DNA of 64,000 bases from Aquisediminimonas sp031376385 (GCA_031376385.1 JANMDQ010000023.1:508216-572215); one strand, 5' to 3'; shown: positions 17,134 to 26,487, numbered from the stretch's first letter. The notes: generated by a model from the letters alone, not told the origin. Program-made: numbers and translations.

Positions 17134-17212
17134 CCAGCATGCCCTCCCAAGCGCGTCATATCAGCCACCTGCTGACATAACCGACGCTAATGGCTAGCTC
17201 ATGTTTATGGTA

Positions 17213-17222
17213 ATGATATCAT
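17213..17222. promoter_or_regulatory. Palindrome upstream of the LysR gene
   Basis: A perfect 10-bp palindrome, ATGATATCAT, lies 80 nt upstream of the lysR start and spans the soxG stop. It could be an autoregulatory half of a LysR site, but a 10-bp palindrome also arises by chance. Confidence 0.2.
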
Positions 17223-17737
17223 GCATTTTCGATATGGCTGGCAGCAGTTGTTAGTGCCGCCCAGAGCCAGGGGGCAAAGCTGCGCCAGACCTCGACATGA
17301 AATCGGTCTGCGGCTTCACGGATAAGGATAATTTCAACGGTTTCGTAAATCGTCCGCGTGGCGCGCCCAACCGCAAATCTATCGAGATCTAGCGGGCAGC
17401 CCGACATCAGCGTCTCTGCCGCACGGGGGCCTTCGACCGTCAGGCAGATGGAACGCTCACTTATGTCAGTCACAGCCACGGGGAGGCCTTCGCCCAACGG
17501 GATGGCTGTTCCATCAGCCGCGCGCATCAACCATTCATCGGGACCAAGGCACATAACCCCGCCCAACATTTCGCCGATTTTCTTTGGTATCTTGATCTTC
17601 AGCACAGTCTCAAGCGCCTGAGGCTGACGCGCGCGGAGTGAATAGCGAGCCATCGGCGGGGCAAGGCTGATCGTCACACCTGCCGCGACATAGGGCGTCA
17701 TTGAAACGGGTTCGCTGCGGACAAGGGCGTCAGACAT
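17219..17737 (-). CDS. soxG: Sarcosine oxidase gamma subunit
   Basis: This 172-residue product starts at ATG 17737 ('MSDALVRSEPVSMTPYVAAG'), overlapping the soxA stop by 8 nt. It is the small gamma subunit of heterotetrameric sarcosine oxidase, a GcvT-fold relative with 'LGPDEWLM' and 'DISERSICLTVEGPRAAETL' motifs. The complex oxidises sarcosine to glycine, hydrogen peroxide and, with tetrahydrofolate, 5,10-methylene-tetrahydrofolate. It ends the overlapping run soxB-D-A-G. The assignment rests on position plus the characteristic motif; gamma subunits diverge widely. Confidence 0.88.
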   Translation of the reverse strand: MSDALVRSEPVSMTPYVAAGVTISLAPPMARYSLRARQPQALETVLKIKIPKKIGEMLGGVMCLGPDEWLMRAADGTAIPLGEGLPVAVTDISERSICLTVEGPRAAETLMSGCPLDLDRFAVGRATRTIYETVEIILIREAADRFHVEVWRSFAPWLWAALTTAASHIENA

Positions 17738-20591
17738 GAAGCTGCACTCCCTCGGGATCATAGAACACCGTGCCGCTGACCTTGGCTGTGTGCGTCTTGC
17801 CGACCATCGGGATGTAAAGTGTCTCGCCCATCATCTCCTGCCCGCCCGCGACCAAGGCCATTGCAATCGAACGGCCCAGCGTCTCGCTCCAATAGGATGA
17901 AGTCACATGACCAATCATCTTCATCGGGATGGGTTGATTGGGGTCAGCCACAATCTGTGCCCCTTCTTCCAGTACGACACCCGGATCATCGGTGAGCAGT
18001 CCCACCAATTGCTTGCGACCCGGCGCGATGATGTCGGGCCGCGCCAATGAACGCTTGCCTACGAAATCTGCCTTCTTCTTGCCGACCGCCCAATCGAGCG
18101 CAGCGTCATAAGGCGTCACTGTGCCATCGGTATCTTGCCCCACAATGATAAAGCCCTTTTCGGCGCGAAGGACGTGCATTGTTTCGGTTCCGTAAGGCGT
18201 GATGTCATATTGCGCGCCCTCAGCCATGATCCGTTCCCACAGCGCGCGGCCATAAGCGGTCGGCACGTTAATTTCGAAGCCAAGCTCGCCAGTGAAGCTC
18301 ACGCGGAATAGACGTGTTGGTATGCCGCAAATCGTGCCTTCACGGATCGCCATATGCGGGAAGGCTTCAGCCGACAGATCAAGGCCTTCAACCAGCGGCT
18401 CCAGCACTTTGCGGGCATTGGGGCCTTGCAGGGCGATGACGGCATAGTGCTCGGTCGTGCTGGTCAGCCATACATTCAGGTCGGGCCATTCAGTCTGGAG
18501 ATAATCCTCCATCATGTTGAGAACGCGCGCTGCACCACCAGTGGTGGTGGTTAGGTGAAAACGATCCGGCGCAAGCCGCGCCGACACCCCGTCATCTGTA
18601 ATGAAGCCGTCTTCTTTGAGTAGCAGCCCATAACGGCACCGTCCCGGCTCCAGCGCTTTCCAAGGGTTGGTGTACATGCGGTTCAGGAACTCCGCCGCAT
18701 CAGGGCCAACGACCTCGATTTTGCCGAGCGTGGACGCATCGAAAATGCCCAGCGATTTACGCACGGCAACACATTCGCGGTTGACCGCTGCGTGCATATC
18801 CTCTCCCGCTTTTGGGAAATATCGCGCGCGCCGCCACTGCGCCACCAGTTCAAAGGCTGCGCCGTTTTCTTCGGCCCAACCATCGATATTGGTCTTGCGG
18901 GTTGCCTGGAACAACGCGCCCTTGGCATGGCCTGCAAGCGCGCCAAATGTTTGCGGCGTATAGGGCGGACGGAAGGTCGTCAGGCCAATGTCAGTTACAG
19001 GTTTTGAGAGCGCCGTCGACGCAATTTGCAGGCCGTTCAGGTTCGAAGTCTTGCCCTGATCCGTTGCCATCCCGTTGGTCGTGTAACGCTTGATATGTTC
19101 GATAGACCGAAAGCCTTCGCGCACCGCGAGCTTGATGTCCTTGGCCGTCACATCATTCTGGAAATCGACGAACGCCTTGATGCGGGTCTGATCCTTAGGC
19201 GTCGGCAGCATATCGATCACGGCACCTTGGCCAAAATCCCAATTGCCCGAACAGCAGCCGACACAGCGGGCGTTTTCATTCGCCTGATCCGGCACATAGG
19301 CCCCCAGATCATCGCGCCATTTCAGGCTGCCCTTACTATGCGACCACAGATGCACGCTCGGCGTCCAACCACCCGCCATCAGCAATGCGTCACAAGCGAT
19401 GGTCCGGGTGCCGGTGCCATCATTATTCGCTATCTTGATCGCCTTAACACCGTGCCGACCCGATACGCCAATCGCGCTGTGGCTCAGCTTTACAGCGATG
19501 CCCAATTCGGCCGCTTGTTTGAGCAGCCCTGCATCAACCACATCACGCACATCGATAATGGCCGCGATACCGATTCCCGCCTTCGCCAGCGTAAAGACAT
19601 CGTGCCAGCCGCTGTCATGTGAGCTCATCAGCGCAACCGATTTACCAACGGCGACGCCGTAGCGATTGGCGTAGGTCTTAGCCGCTGACGACAGCATCAC
19701 GCCCGGCGTGTCATTGCCTTCAAATACCAGCGGGCGCTCAATTGCCCCTTGTGCCAAGATGACTTCGCCCGCCCTGATCCGCCACAATTTCTCCCGAGGC
19801 GCGTCGCCGCCATCGGGCAGATGATCGGTCAACCGCTCCACCGCTCCGACGAAGTTGTCGTGATAATATCCAAACGCAGTCGTCCGGTTCAGGATCTTAA
19901 CATTGACCGCATCGTTCAGCGCCTTCGTGCTGCGTTCGAGCCACGGCCAGAGTGTTGGATCAGCCAGTGCGCCGCCACCCAGTTCATCCTGCTCGTCAAT
20001 TAGAATCACGCGCTTGTTTGTCGCGCTTGCCTCTAGCGCGGCGTCAATTCCTGCTGGCCCCCCGCCGACGATCAGCAGATCACAATGCGCATAGGTGGAC
20101 GCGTAAGTGTCAGGGTCTTCCTCGGTCGGCGCGTCGCCGAGACCGGCCAGCCGCCGGATGACGGGCTCATAGAGTTTGTCCCAAAATGAACGCGGCCACA
20201 TGAAGGTCTTGTTGTAAAAGCCAGCCGGAAAAAACATCCCCAGCCGATCGTTGATCGCCACCACATCATGTTTGAGCGAGGGCCAGCGGTTCTGGCTGAC
20301 TGCGTTCAGCCCCTCATGCACCTCGACACCCGTCGCGCGCAGATTGGGAGTAAAGCGACCCGGACCGCAATCGACCGAAACAAGCGCATTGGGCTCTTCG
20401 CTCCCCGCTGAGAGCAAGCCACGGGGTCGATGATATTTGAACGACCGCCCAAACAGCATCACGCCGTTCGCGAGCAAGGCCGAGGCGAGTGTGTCGCCAG
20501 CAAGTCCTTGATACTGCTTGCCATCGAAACTGAAAGTGACAGAGCGGCTGCGGTCAACGCGCCCGCCAGTGTCTAGGCGGTAACCGCTCAT
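17730..20591 (-). CDS. soxA: Sarcosine oxidase alpha subunit
   Basis: This 953-residue subunit has the usual three parts. An N-terminal ferredoxin-like region begins at 'VTFSFDGKQYQGLAGDTLASALLANG'. A dinucleotide-binding oxidoreductase domain follows ('CDLLIVGGGPAGIDAALEA', near residue 167; 'VILAQGAIERPLVFEGNDTPGVM'). The C-terminal GcvT-like tetrahydrofolate domain starts near residue 590 ('REKLG' equivalents, 'GELGFEINVPTAYGRALWE'). It binds NAD and carries the folate site that captures the methyl carbon as methylene-THF. It overlaps soxD (ATGA) and soxG (8 nt). Length agrees with the roughly 960-1000 residues of known alpha subunits. Confidence 0.95.
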   Translation of the reverse strand: MSGYRLDTGGRVDRSRSVTFSFDGKQYQGLAGDTLASALLANGVMLFGRSFKYHRPRGLLSAGSEEPNALVSVDCGPGRFTPNLRATGVEVHEGLNAVSQNRWPSLKHDVVAINDRLGMFFPAGFYNKTFMWPRSFWDKLYEPVIRRLAGLGDAPTEEDPDTYASTYAHCDLLIVGGGPAGIDAALEASATNKRVILIDEQDELGGGALADPTLWPWLERSTKALNDAVNVKILNRTTAFGYYHDNFVGAVERLTDHLPDGGDAPREKLWRIRAGEVILAQGAIERPLVFEGNDTPGVMLSSAAKTYANRYGVAVGKSVALMSSHDSGWHDVFTLAKAGIGIAAIIDVRDVVDAGLLKQAAELGIAVKLSHSAIGVSGRHGVKAIKIANNDGTGTRTIACDALLMAGGWTPSVHLWSHSKGSLKWRDDLGAYVPDQANENARCVGCCSGNWDFGQGAVIDMLPTPKDQTRIKAFVDFQNDVTAKDIKLAVREGFRSIEHIKRYTTNGMATDQGKTSNLNGLQIASTALSKPVTDIGLTTFRPPYTPQTFGALAGHAKGALFQATRKTNIDGWAEENGAAFELVAQWRRARYFPKAGEDMHAAVNRECVAVRKSLGIFDASTLGKIEVVGPDAAEFLNRMYTNPWKALEPGRCRYGLLLKEDGFITDDGVSARLAPDRFHLTTTTGGAARVLNMMEDYLQTEWPDLNVWLTSTTEHYAVIALQGPNARKVLEPLVEGLDLSAEAFPHMAIREGTICGIPTRLFRVSFTGELGFEINVPTAYGRALWERIMAEGAQYDITPYGTETMHVLRAEKGFIIVGQDTDGTVTPYDAALDWAVGKKKADFVGKRSLARPDIIAPGRKQLVGLLTDDPGVVLEEGAQIVADPNQPIPMKMIGHVTSSYWSETLGRSIAMALVAGGQEMMGETLYIPMVGKTHTAKVSGTVFYDPEGVQLHV

Positions 20592-20860
20592 CGACGCGGC
20601 TCCCCGGCTTTGTAAGTGGTTTCAAATTTGTCCGTCACAGTATCGCGCACCGCGTTGAAAAAGCGGCCGCAGCCATGAATATGCCGCCAGCGTTCATGAT
20701 GCCGCCCCTTTGGGTTAGCGCGGATGAAGAGATAGCCCTCCCACTCCGCATCGCTTTGGGTGGACGGATCAACCGGACGGGCAACATGCGCCTGTCCGGC
20801 ATTGGCAAATTCGATCTCGGGGCGGCGCTCGTCGCAGTAAGGGCAATGGATCAGGATCAT
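20588..20860 (-). CDS. soxD: Sarcosine oxidase delta subunit
   Basis: The start is ATG 20860 ('MILIHCPYCDERRPEIEF'), giving 90 residues. The product is a small zinc-binding subunit: two Cys in 'CPYC' near the N-terminus with His/Cys in 'RWRHIHGCGRFFNAVRDT' complete the site typical of SoxD. It starts 1 nt after the soxB stop and overlaps soxA by 4 nt. An in-frame extension upstream lies inside soxB and is rejected. It is required for assembly of the heterotetramer. Confidence 0.93.
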   Translation of the reverse strand: MILIHCPYCDERRPEIEFANAGQAHVARPVDPSTQSDAEWEGYLFIRANPKGRHHERWRHIHGCGRFFNAVRDTVTDKFETTYKAGEPRR

Positions 20861-20861
20861 G

Positions 20862-22115
20862 TCAGTGTGCCACCGCCGCCGCCGCTGCCTCATCGATCAG
20901 CCGCCCATGACGGAAGCGATCCAGATTATAGGGCGCATTGATCGGGTGCGGCTCATCCTTCGCCATTGTATAGGCCAGCAGATCGCCTGCGCCCGGTGTC
21001 GCTTTGAAGCCACCCGTGCCCCATCCGCAATTGACATAGAGGCCCTGAACCGGCGTCTTCCCCAATATCGGTGAGCGGTCAGGCGTGACATCGACAATCC
21101 CACCCCATGTGCGCAGCATCCGCATGCGGCGATAGATGGGGAAGATTTCGCAGATCGCCGCCAGTGTATGTTCCACAATGTGCAGCGCACCGCGTTGCGA
21201 ATAGCTCACATATTGGTCGGTGCCCGCGCCAATCACCAATTCGCCTTTGTCCGACTGGCTCATATAGGCATGCACTGTGTTCGACATGACAACGCACGGG
21301 AAGGTCGGCTTGATCGGTTCAGACACCAAGGCTTGGAGCGGATAACTTTCCAGCGGAAAATCCAGCCCGGCCATGTTCATCACGACGGAACTATTGCCAG
21401 CCGCCGACACGCCGACACGCTTGCTGGCGATATATCCGCGCGTCGTCTCCACACCCTCAACTGCACCGTCAACGCCGCGCCTGATACCAGTGACGGCGCA
21501 GTTCTGGATGATGTCTACGCCGAGTGCCGCTGCTGCGCGGGCATAGCCCCATGCGACCGAGTCATGCCGCGCGGTCCCGCCCCGCCGCTGCAACGCTGCG
21601 CCCAGCACTGGGTGGCGCGCATGCGGCGATATGTTCAGCGGCGGGCAGTAGGCCTTGGCCTCTTCCGGTGTCAGCCATTCATTATCAACGCCGTTCAGCC
21701 GATTGGCGTGAATGTGCCGCTTGAAACTTTGCACATCATGGACATTATGGGCGAGCATCATCACGCCGCGTTTGGAATACATGATGTTGTAATTCAGCTC
21801 CTGGCTCAGCCCATCCCACAGCTTCACCGCATGATCATAAAGATGCGCGCTTTCATCATAGAGATAGTTTGAGCGAATGATCGTTGTATTGCGCCCAGTG
21901 TTGCCGCCACCAATCCAGCCCTTTTCGAGCACCGCGACATTGGTGATCCCGTATTTCTTCGCGAGATAATAAGCCGCACCAAGGCCGTGCCCGCCACCGC
22001 CCACGATAATCGCGTCATAGGCTGGCTTTGGCGCCGCATCGGGCCATTGTTCGGGCCAGCTTTGATGTCCGCCCAAGGCTTTGGCAAATAGGCTGAAGGC
22101 GCTGAAACGAGTCAT
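20862..22115 (-). CDS. soxB: Sarcosine oxidase beta subunit
   Basis: The start is ATG 22115 ('MTRFSAFSLFAKALGGHQSW'), overlapping the cupin stop by 4 nt and giving 417 residues. It has a DAO-type FAD domain with 'DAIIVGGGGHGLGAAYYLAKK' near residue 36 and 'VNCGWGTGGFKATPGAG' near the C-terminus. In characterised enzymes this subunit holds non-covalent FAD plus a covalently bound FMN and performs the oxidation of sarcosine. The length matches known SoxB. Confidence 0.95.
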   Translation of the reverse strand: MTRFSAFSLFAKALGGHQSWPEQWPDAAPKPAYDAIIVGGGGHGLGAAYYLAKKYGITNVAVLEKGWIGGGNTGRNTTIIRSNYLYDESAHLYDHAVKLWDGLSQELNYNIMYSKRGVMMLAHNVHDVQSFKRHIHANRLNGVDNEWLTPEEAKAYCPPLNISPHARHPVLGAALQRRGGTARHDSVAWGYARAAAALGVDIIQNCAVTGIRRGVDGAVEGVETTRGYIASKRVGVSAAGNSSVVMNMAGLDFPLESYPLQALVSEPIKPTFPCVVMSNTVHAYMSQSDKGELVIGAGTDQYVSYSQRGALHIVEHTLAAICEIFPIYRRMRMLRTWGGIVDVTPDRSPILGKTPVQGLYVNCGWGTGGFKATPGAGDLLAYTMAKDEPHPINAPYNLDRFRHGRLIDEAAAAAVAH

Positions 22116-22447
22116 GTGCGGGTCTGGACCAATGGGGCGTAAACAATCATCATCGCGCAACCATTTTCGCTGCCCGCACGGTGCATTGTGCCGGGCATCC
22201 TCAGCACGAAATCGCCGGGGCCATAGCATGCATCATCATCGAAAAAATCGCCTTCGATCACATAGATTTGCTCAATGGCAGCATGCGCATGCATCTCTCC
22301 CAAGGGGCCAGGGCCAACCTTGGTGATCATCGTGCGATAGCCGCGCGGGTCATCAATCAGCGATAGGTTTGTCTCGCCGGGCCGTTTTCCCGGCTGCCAG
22401 TTACCGCCCGTGATCTTAAGTGACCCAGATTTAGGAAGGGGTATCAT
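22112..22447 (-). CDS. Small cupin protein inside the amine demethylation operon
   Basis: The start is ATG 22447, overlapping the Rieske gene stop by 4 nt (ATGA), giving 111 residues. It is a single conserved beta-barrel cupin: motif 1 is 'MHAHAAIEQIYVIEGDF' and motif 2 'YGPGDFVLRMPGTMHRAGSENG', with His residues and a Glu that can hold a metal. Its stop overlaps soxB. No cupin is a known subunit of sarcosine oxidase or betaine demethylase, so a role as metal-dependent enzyme, sensor or storage protein is open. The coupling at both ends argues for a function in the pathway. It has no DNA-binding domain. Confidence 0.82.
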   Translation of the reverse strand: MIPLPKSGSLKITGGNWQPGKRPGETNLSLIDDPRGYRTMITKVGPGPLGEMHAHAAIEQIYVIEGDFFDDDACYGPGDFVLRMPGTMHRAGSENGCAMMIVYAPLVQTRT

Positions 22448-23658
22448 GACAACGCTTCCTTCAACGCCGCTTTGGCACGGTCCACATAGAAATCCTTGAA
22501 ATCCTCGACCAGATTTTCCTCCACCGCATAGGGGCCTTGCGCATAGCCGTCGTTGCTGATCCCCTGATGGTTGATCATAGAGAAATGACCATCCTGCGCG
22601 TTGGTCGCTCGCCATAGGGCGGTCAGATGGTCTGGGTCGTAATCCACGCCTTCAACCGCATCTTCATGCACAAGCCAGCTTGTCCGCAGCAGTGTTTTGC
22701 CCGCCGCAATCGGGGTCAGCGAGAATGTGACAACATGATCGCAACAGAAATGATGCCAGTTATTGGGCTGGGTCCAGACGGACAGGCCCGATGTTTCAGG
22801 TTCTTTGAACGGCCCAATCAGCTTCTGGCAGGCGAGCTTGCCATCAATCGAATGCGTCACTGCGCCATTCGCCAGCGCCAGCCGCGCGACGCGGTGCCAC
22901 CAGCCGTCCGGAAATTCGATCAGGTCATGATCAAGACCCAGCGCCTTCCACTCGGCGCGCTTTGCGGCAAGCGCATCATCAACGGGCGCATCCTTGCCAA
23001 AGCCAGTCGTTCCTAGCACGCTGATCAGTTCGGGATGGCCGACATCGCAGTGATAGCATTCGCGGTTATTCTCCATCACCAGTTTCCAGTTGGCGTCTTC
23101 GATATAATCGTCTTGCACAGCGACCTTGAGCTTTTCGATGTCATAGGGAGTGATTTGTTCGGCGATGTCGGCCTTCACCCGGTCAATCGGCGGCGGGTTG
23201 TCGCTCATGCAGATGAAGATCAGCCCACCGACATTTTCCAGTGCAACCGGATTGAGACCATGATCCGCCTTATCAAAATCCTCCGCCATACTGCGCGCGG
23301 CGAGGAGCTTGCCATCAAGGCCATAGGTCCATTGATGATAGGGACACATCAAGCGCGGCGCGCGGCCTTTTTGTTCGAGACAAATACGCGCACCCCGGTG
23401 GCGGCAGCTGTTCCAGAAAGCGCGAACCTCATTGTCGCGACCGCGCACAATGATGATCGAGTTGTTCGCAAGTTCGAAGACAAAATAGTCACCCGGATCT
23501 TTCACATGCGCAACAGTGCAGGCATAGAGCCAGACTGACTTGAGCATCACCTGCGTGTCAAACTGAAAAGCATCTTCACCGACATAAAGCTCACGCGGCA
23601 GAGTGTGGCCCTTGCGATCTTTTTCCAGCAATTTGGCAATGGGCTCGAAGCGTGACAT
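22444..23658 (-). CDS. gbcA: Rieske non-heme iron oxygenase, glycine-betaine demethylase type (GbcA-like)
   Basis: The 404-residue alpha subunit has a Rieske [2Fe-2S] site (C85, H87, C105, H108 in 'CRHRG' and 'CPYHQW') and a catalytic domain with the mononuclear-iron motif 'ENNRECYHCDVGHPEL'. Sequence pattern and context fit GbcA, which oxidatively demethylates glycine betaine to dimethylglycine and formaldehyde. Related enzymes act on stachydrine or carnitine-type amines, so the substrate is probable rather than certain. The gene starts 3 nt after the dehydrogenase stop. The ferredoxin reductase that normally serves it (GbcB) is not in the window. Confidence 0.87.
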   Translation of the reverse strand: MSRFEPIAKLLEKDRKGHTLPRELYVGEDAFQFDTQVMLKSVWLYACTVAHVKDPGDYFVFELANNSIIIVRGRDNEVRAFWNSCRHRGARICLEQKGRAPRLMCPYHQWTYGLDGKLLAARSMAEDFDKADHGLNPVALENVGGLIFICMSDNPPPIDRVKADIAEQITPYDIEKLKVAVQDDYIEDANWKLVMENNRECYHCDVGHPELISVLGTTGFGKDAPVDDALAAKRAEWKALGLDHDLIEFPDGWWHRVARLALANGAVTHSIDGKLACQKLIGPFKEPETSGLSVWTQPNNWHHFCCDHVVTFSLTPIAAGKTLLRTSWLVHEDAVEGVDYDPDHLTALWRATNAQDGHFSMINHQGISNDGYAQGPYAVEENLVEDFKDFYVDRAKAALKEALS

Positions 23659-23661
23659 GGC

Positions 23662-26169
23662 CTAGCTCCTCAGCGCTTCATTGCCCGGATCATAAGGCGA
23701 ATCCGCGATGATTGTCGCTCTGTGGCGGACGCCCAGAATCGCAATTTCAAACTCAGCACCAAGAACCGCCAAATCAGGCCGGATCATTGCCAGCGCAAGC
23801 GACTTGCCGACGCGCCAGCCATATCCGCCCGAAGTTACACGCCCGACAATTTCGTCGCCCTGATAGATGGCCTCGGAACCGCGCGCATCGGCATCGGTTA
23901 CGCCGTGCACTTCCATGGTGACCAGCGCGTTAGCGAACCCGTTATCCTTCCACGCGAGCAGCGCATCGCGGCCGTGGAAGCTCTGCTTCTTCAAACTGAC
24001 AAACCGGTCCAGCCCACTTTCAAACGCGCTATATTCAACAGACAGTTCACGCGGGATGAGTTTGTAGCTTTTCTCCAGCGCCATCGATGTCATTGCACGG
24101 ATACCGAACGGCTTGATGTCAAATTCGGCCCCCGTCTCCATCAGTCTGTCGAAGATATAGTTCTGCATCTCGATGGGGTGATGGATCTCCCAACCCAGCT
24201 CTCCGATGAAGTTGACCCGCAGCGCATCAACCTGCGCCAGACCAATGCTCATCTTCTTGCCCGTCAGCCAAGGGAAAGCTTCGCTCGACAAATCAGCATC
24301 CGTCAGCTTGGCCAGCACATCGCGCGAACGCGGCCCAGCGAGCACAAGCACACCCATTGCCGTCGTCAACCGTTCGAAACTGACCGAACCATCCTTTGGC
24401 ATCGCTTTCTTCAAATAGTCATGATCATGCCGTTCATAGGCACCCGCCGAGACCAGATAATAACGCTGCGGCGCGATTTTATAGACCGTGAATTCGCTGC
24501 GCACCCCACCCTTGGCTGTCAGCAGATAAGACAGCGTCACTCGCCCAACCTTCTTCGGCACGGCGTTTGTGAGTAATTGATCAAGCCAGCCTTCCGCGCC
24601 CGGCCCGGAAATCTCGCACTTGGCAAAGGCGCTCATATCCTGAAGGCCAACATGCTTTGTAACATGCAGGCATTCATTACCGACATGTTCGAAATAGTTT
24701 GAGCGGCGGAACGACCATTTCTCGCGGATGGGTTCGCTCGGCATATCGGGGTGGTTGTGGTTCAACAGCACATCGGGCTTGTCGAGATCGGCCTCACCGA
24801 GCGCATAGCCCAGAGGCGCAAACCAGTTGGGTCGCTCCCAACCGAACACACTGCCAAACACCGCGCCCAGTGCCTTCATCCGGTCATAGCATGGCGTACG
24901 GCGCAGCGCCCGGCCTGCTTCGCGCTCCTCATCAGGATAATGAACAGTAAAGACCTTGGCATAGGCTTCTTCGTTCTTCTCGATCAGGAAGCCCCGTCCG
25001 GCGTAATCGCCAAAGCGGCGCGGGTCGACACCCATCATGTCGATGGTCGGTTCACCATCAACAATCCAATGGGCCAATTGCCAACCCGCGCCCCCTGCGG
25101 CGGTGACCCCAAAACTATGGCCTTCGTTGAGCCAGAAGTTTTTGAGGCCCCATGCCGGACCCACGATAGGCGACCCGTCGGGAGTGTAAGCGATTGCGCC
25201 GTTATAGACTTTCTTGATCCCCACTTCGCCAAAGGCGGGCACACGGTTCATGGCGGCGAGGATATAAGGCTCTAGCCGGTCGAGCGCGTCGGGGAACAGT
25301 TCATATTCGCTGTTCGCGGCAGGCCCATCGACATAGCAAGCCGGTGCGCCAAGCTCGTAAGGCCCGAGCAGCAAGCCACCCGCTTCCTCGCGCATGTAAT
25401 AGCTCGCATCGGATTCGCGCAGCACGCCCATTTCGGGCAGCCCCGCCTTTTTGCGTGCCATGATTGCGGGATGCTGTTCAGTGACGATATACTGATGCTC
25501 AACTGGGATCACGGGGATATCGAGACCAACCATCGCGCCGGTTTGCCGCGCGAAATTGCCCGAGCAGCTGATGACATGTTCGCAAGTGATATCGCCCTGA
25601 TCAGTTGACACCAGCCACTCACCATTTGGGAGCTGCGTGATTGCAGTCACGGTCGTGTTGCGATGAATGGTCGCCCCGCGCAGCCGCGCTCCCTTCGCCA
25701 GCGCCTGAGTCAGATCGGCGGGCTGAATATAGCCGTCGTCGGGATGCTGGATCGCCCCAATCACCCCGTCCATATTGGCGAGCGGCCAGATGGCCTTGAC
25801 TTGATCGGGCGTTAGAAAGTTTACATCCACCCCAATCGTCTGCGCGACACCGGCATAATAATGATATTCATCCATCCGGTCCTTGGTTGTCGCCAGCCGG
25901 ATATTGGTGACTTGCGAAAAACCGGCGTGCAGCCCCGTTTCTGCCTCAAGTGATGGATAGAGCCCTACCGAATATTGATGCAGCTTGCCCACCGAGTAGC
26001 TGAGATTGAACAATGGCAACAAACCTGCGGCATGCCAAGTGGACCCCGATGTCAGCTCCTTGCGTTCGAGCAAAACGACATCGCTCCACCCCATTTTGGC
26101 AAGGTGATAGAGAGTGCTGACGCCCACCACGCCGCCACCTATAACCACCGCCCTTGCCGCTGTTTTCAT
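23662..26169 (-). CDS. GcvT-type FAD-dependent dimethylglycine/sarcosine dehydrogenase
   Basis: This 835-residue fusion has an N-terminal FAD domain ('AVVIGGGVVGVSTLYHLAKMG'; 'SGSTWHAAGLLP', whose His aligns with the covalent-FAD His of dimethylglycine dehydrogenase) and a C-terminal GcvT aminomethyltransferase-like folate domain from about residue 430 ('GELGWEIHHPIEMQNYIFD', 'LALAMIRPDLA'). It oxidatively demethylates dimethylglycine (or sarcosine) and can pass the carbon to tetrahydrofolate. It is the first gene of the amine operon, has AGAGGG before its start, and is followed after 3 nt by the Rieske gene. Electron acceptor (ETF or oxygen) cannot be read. Confidence 0.9.
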   Translation of the reverse strand: MKTAARAVVIGGGVVGVSTLYHLAKMGWSDVVLLERKELTSGSTWHAAGLLPLFNLSYSVGKLHQYSVGLYPSLEAETGLHAGFSQVTNIRLATTKDRMDEYHYYAGVAQTIGVDVNFLTPDQVKAIWPLANMDGVIGAIQHPDDGYIQPADLTQALAKGARLRGATIHRNTTVTAITQLPNGEWLVSTDQGDITCEHVISCSGNFARQTGAMVGLDIPVIPVEHQYIVTEQHPAIMARKKAGLPEMGVLRESDASYYMREEAGGLLLGPYELGAPACYVDGPAANSEYELFPDALDRLEPYILAAMNRVPAFGEVGIKKVYNGAIAYTPDGSPIVGPAWGLKNFWLNEGHSFGVTAAGGAGWQLAHWIVDGEPTIDMMGVDPRRFGDYAGRGFLIEKNEEAYAKVFTVHYPDEEREAGRALRRTPCYDRMKALGAVFGSVFGWERPNWFAPLGYALGEADLDKPDVLLNHNHPDMPSEPIREKWSFRRSNYFEHVGNECLHVTKHVGLQDMSAFAKCEISGPGAEGWLDQLLTNAVPKKVGRVTLSYLLTAKGGVRSEFTVYKIAPQRYYLVSAGAYERHDHDYLKKAMPKDGSVSFERLTTAMGVLVLAGPRSRDVLAKLTDADLSSEAFPWLTGKKMSIGLAQVDALRVNFIGELGWEIHHPIEMQNYIFDRLMETGAEFDIKPFGIRAMTSMALEKSYKLIPRELSVEYSAFESGLDRFVSLKKQSFHGRDALLAWKDNGFANALVTMEVHGVTDADARGSEAIYQGDEIVGRVTSGGYGWRVGKSLALAMIRPDLAVLGAEFEIAILGVRHRATIIADSPYDPGNEALRS

Positions 26170-26487
26170 GCCCTCTTACCCAAACAAATGACCTTGTCCG
26201 TCGCCTGTCACGCAAAGGCAGCAATCCAGCAATCGGATTAACGTCTTTCGTCTTCATATTCGATATTCTAATATGATCTATAAGGATAATTGAGACGCGT
26301 TCCGGGAATAGGTGAGGCATTACAACCTTGGCGCGTTGGTTGGAGTGCGCTTTATGCTCAACTTACGAAACCAGCTGAACCCTAAAATCAAAGGGACAGC
26401 TAACCTGAGCTGACTTCTCTTACCAACCCGTGTGGTTGCTAGAACCGCAAAGGCTGTGAGGTAAATTCACCTAAGTCATCGAAACCT
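26170..26487. other. 318-nt leader region of the amine operon and tRNA 3' flank
   Basis: No gene is seen. The half next to the dehydrogenase start is AT-rich and holds an inverted repeat (listed separately). The half next to the tRNA shows no clear terminator with a T run. No sigma-70 pair was recognised with confidence. Confidence 0.4.
26255..26275. promoter_or_regulatory. AT-rich inverted repeat upstream of the amine operon, possible operator
   Basis: CATATT and AATATG arms (6 bp, exact) are separated by 9 nt and lie about 86-106 nt upstream of the dehydrogenase start, in the most AT-rich part of the leader. The geometry (ATT-N9-AAT) is compatible with a LysR-type site, and a LysR gene closes the operon. 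No experimental or multi-copy support is available in this window. Confidence 0.28.

Noticed and set aside
23722..24576. Open frame of 284 codons antisense to the GcvT-type dehydrogenase
   Set aside because: No ribosome binding site, unnatural composition, and the opposite frame has complete conserved domains.
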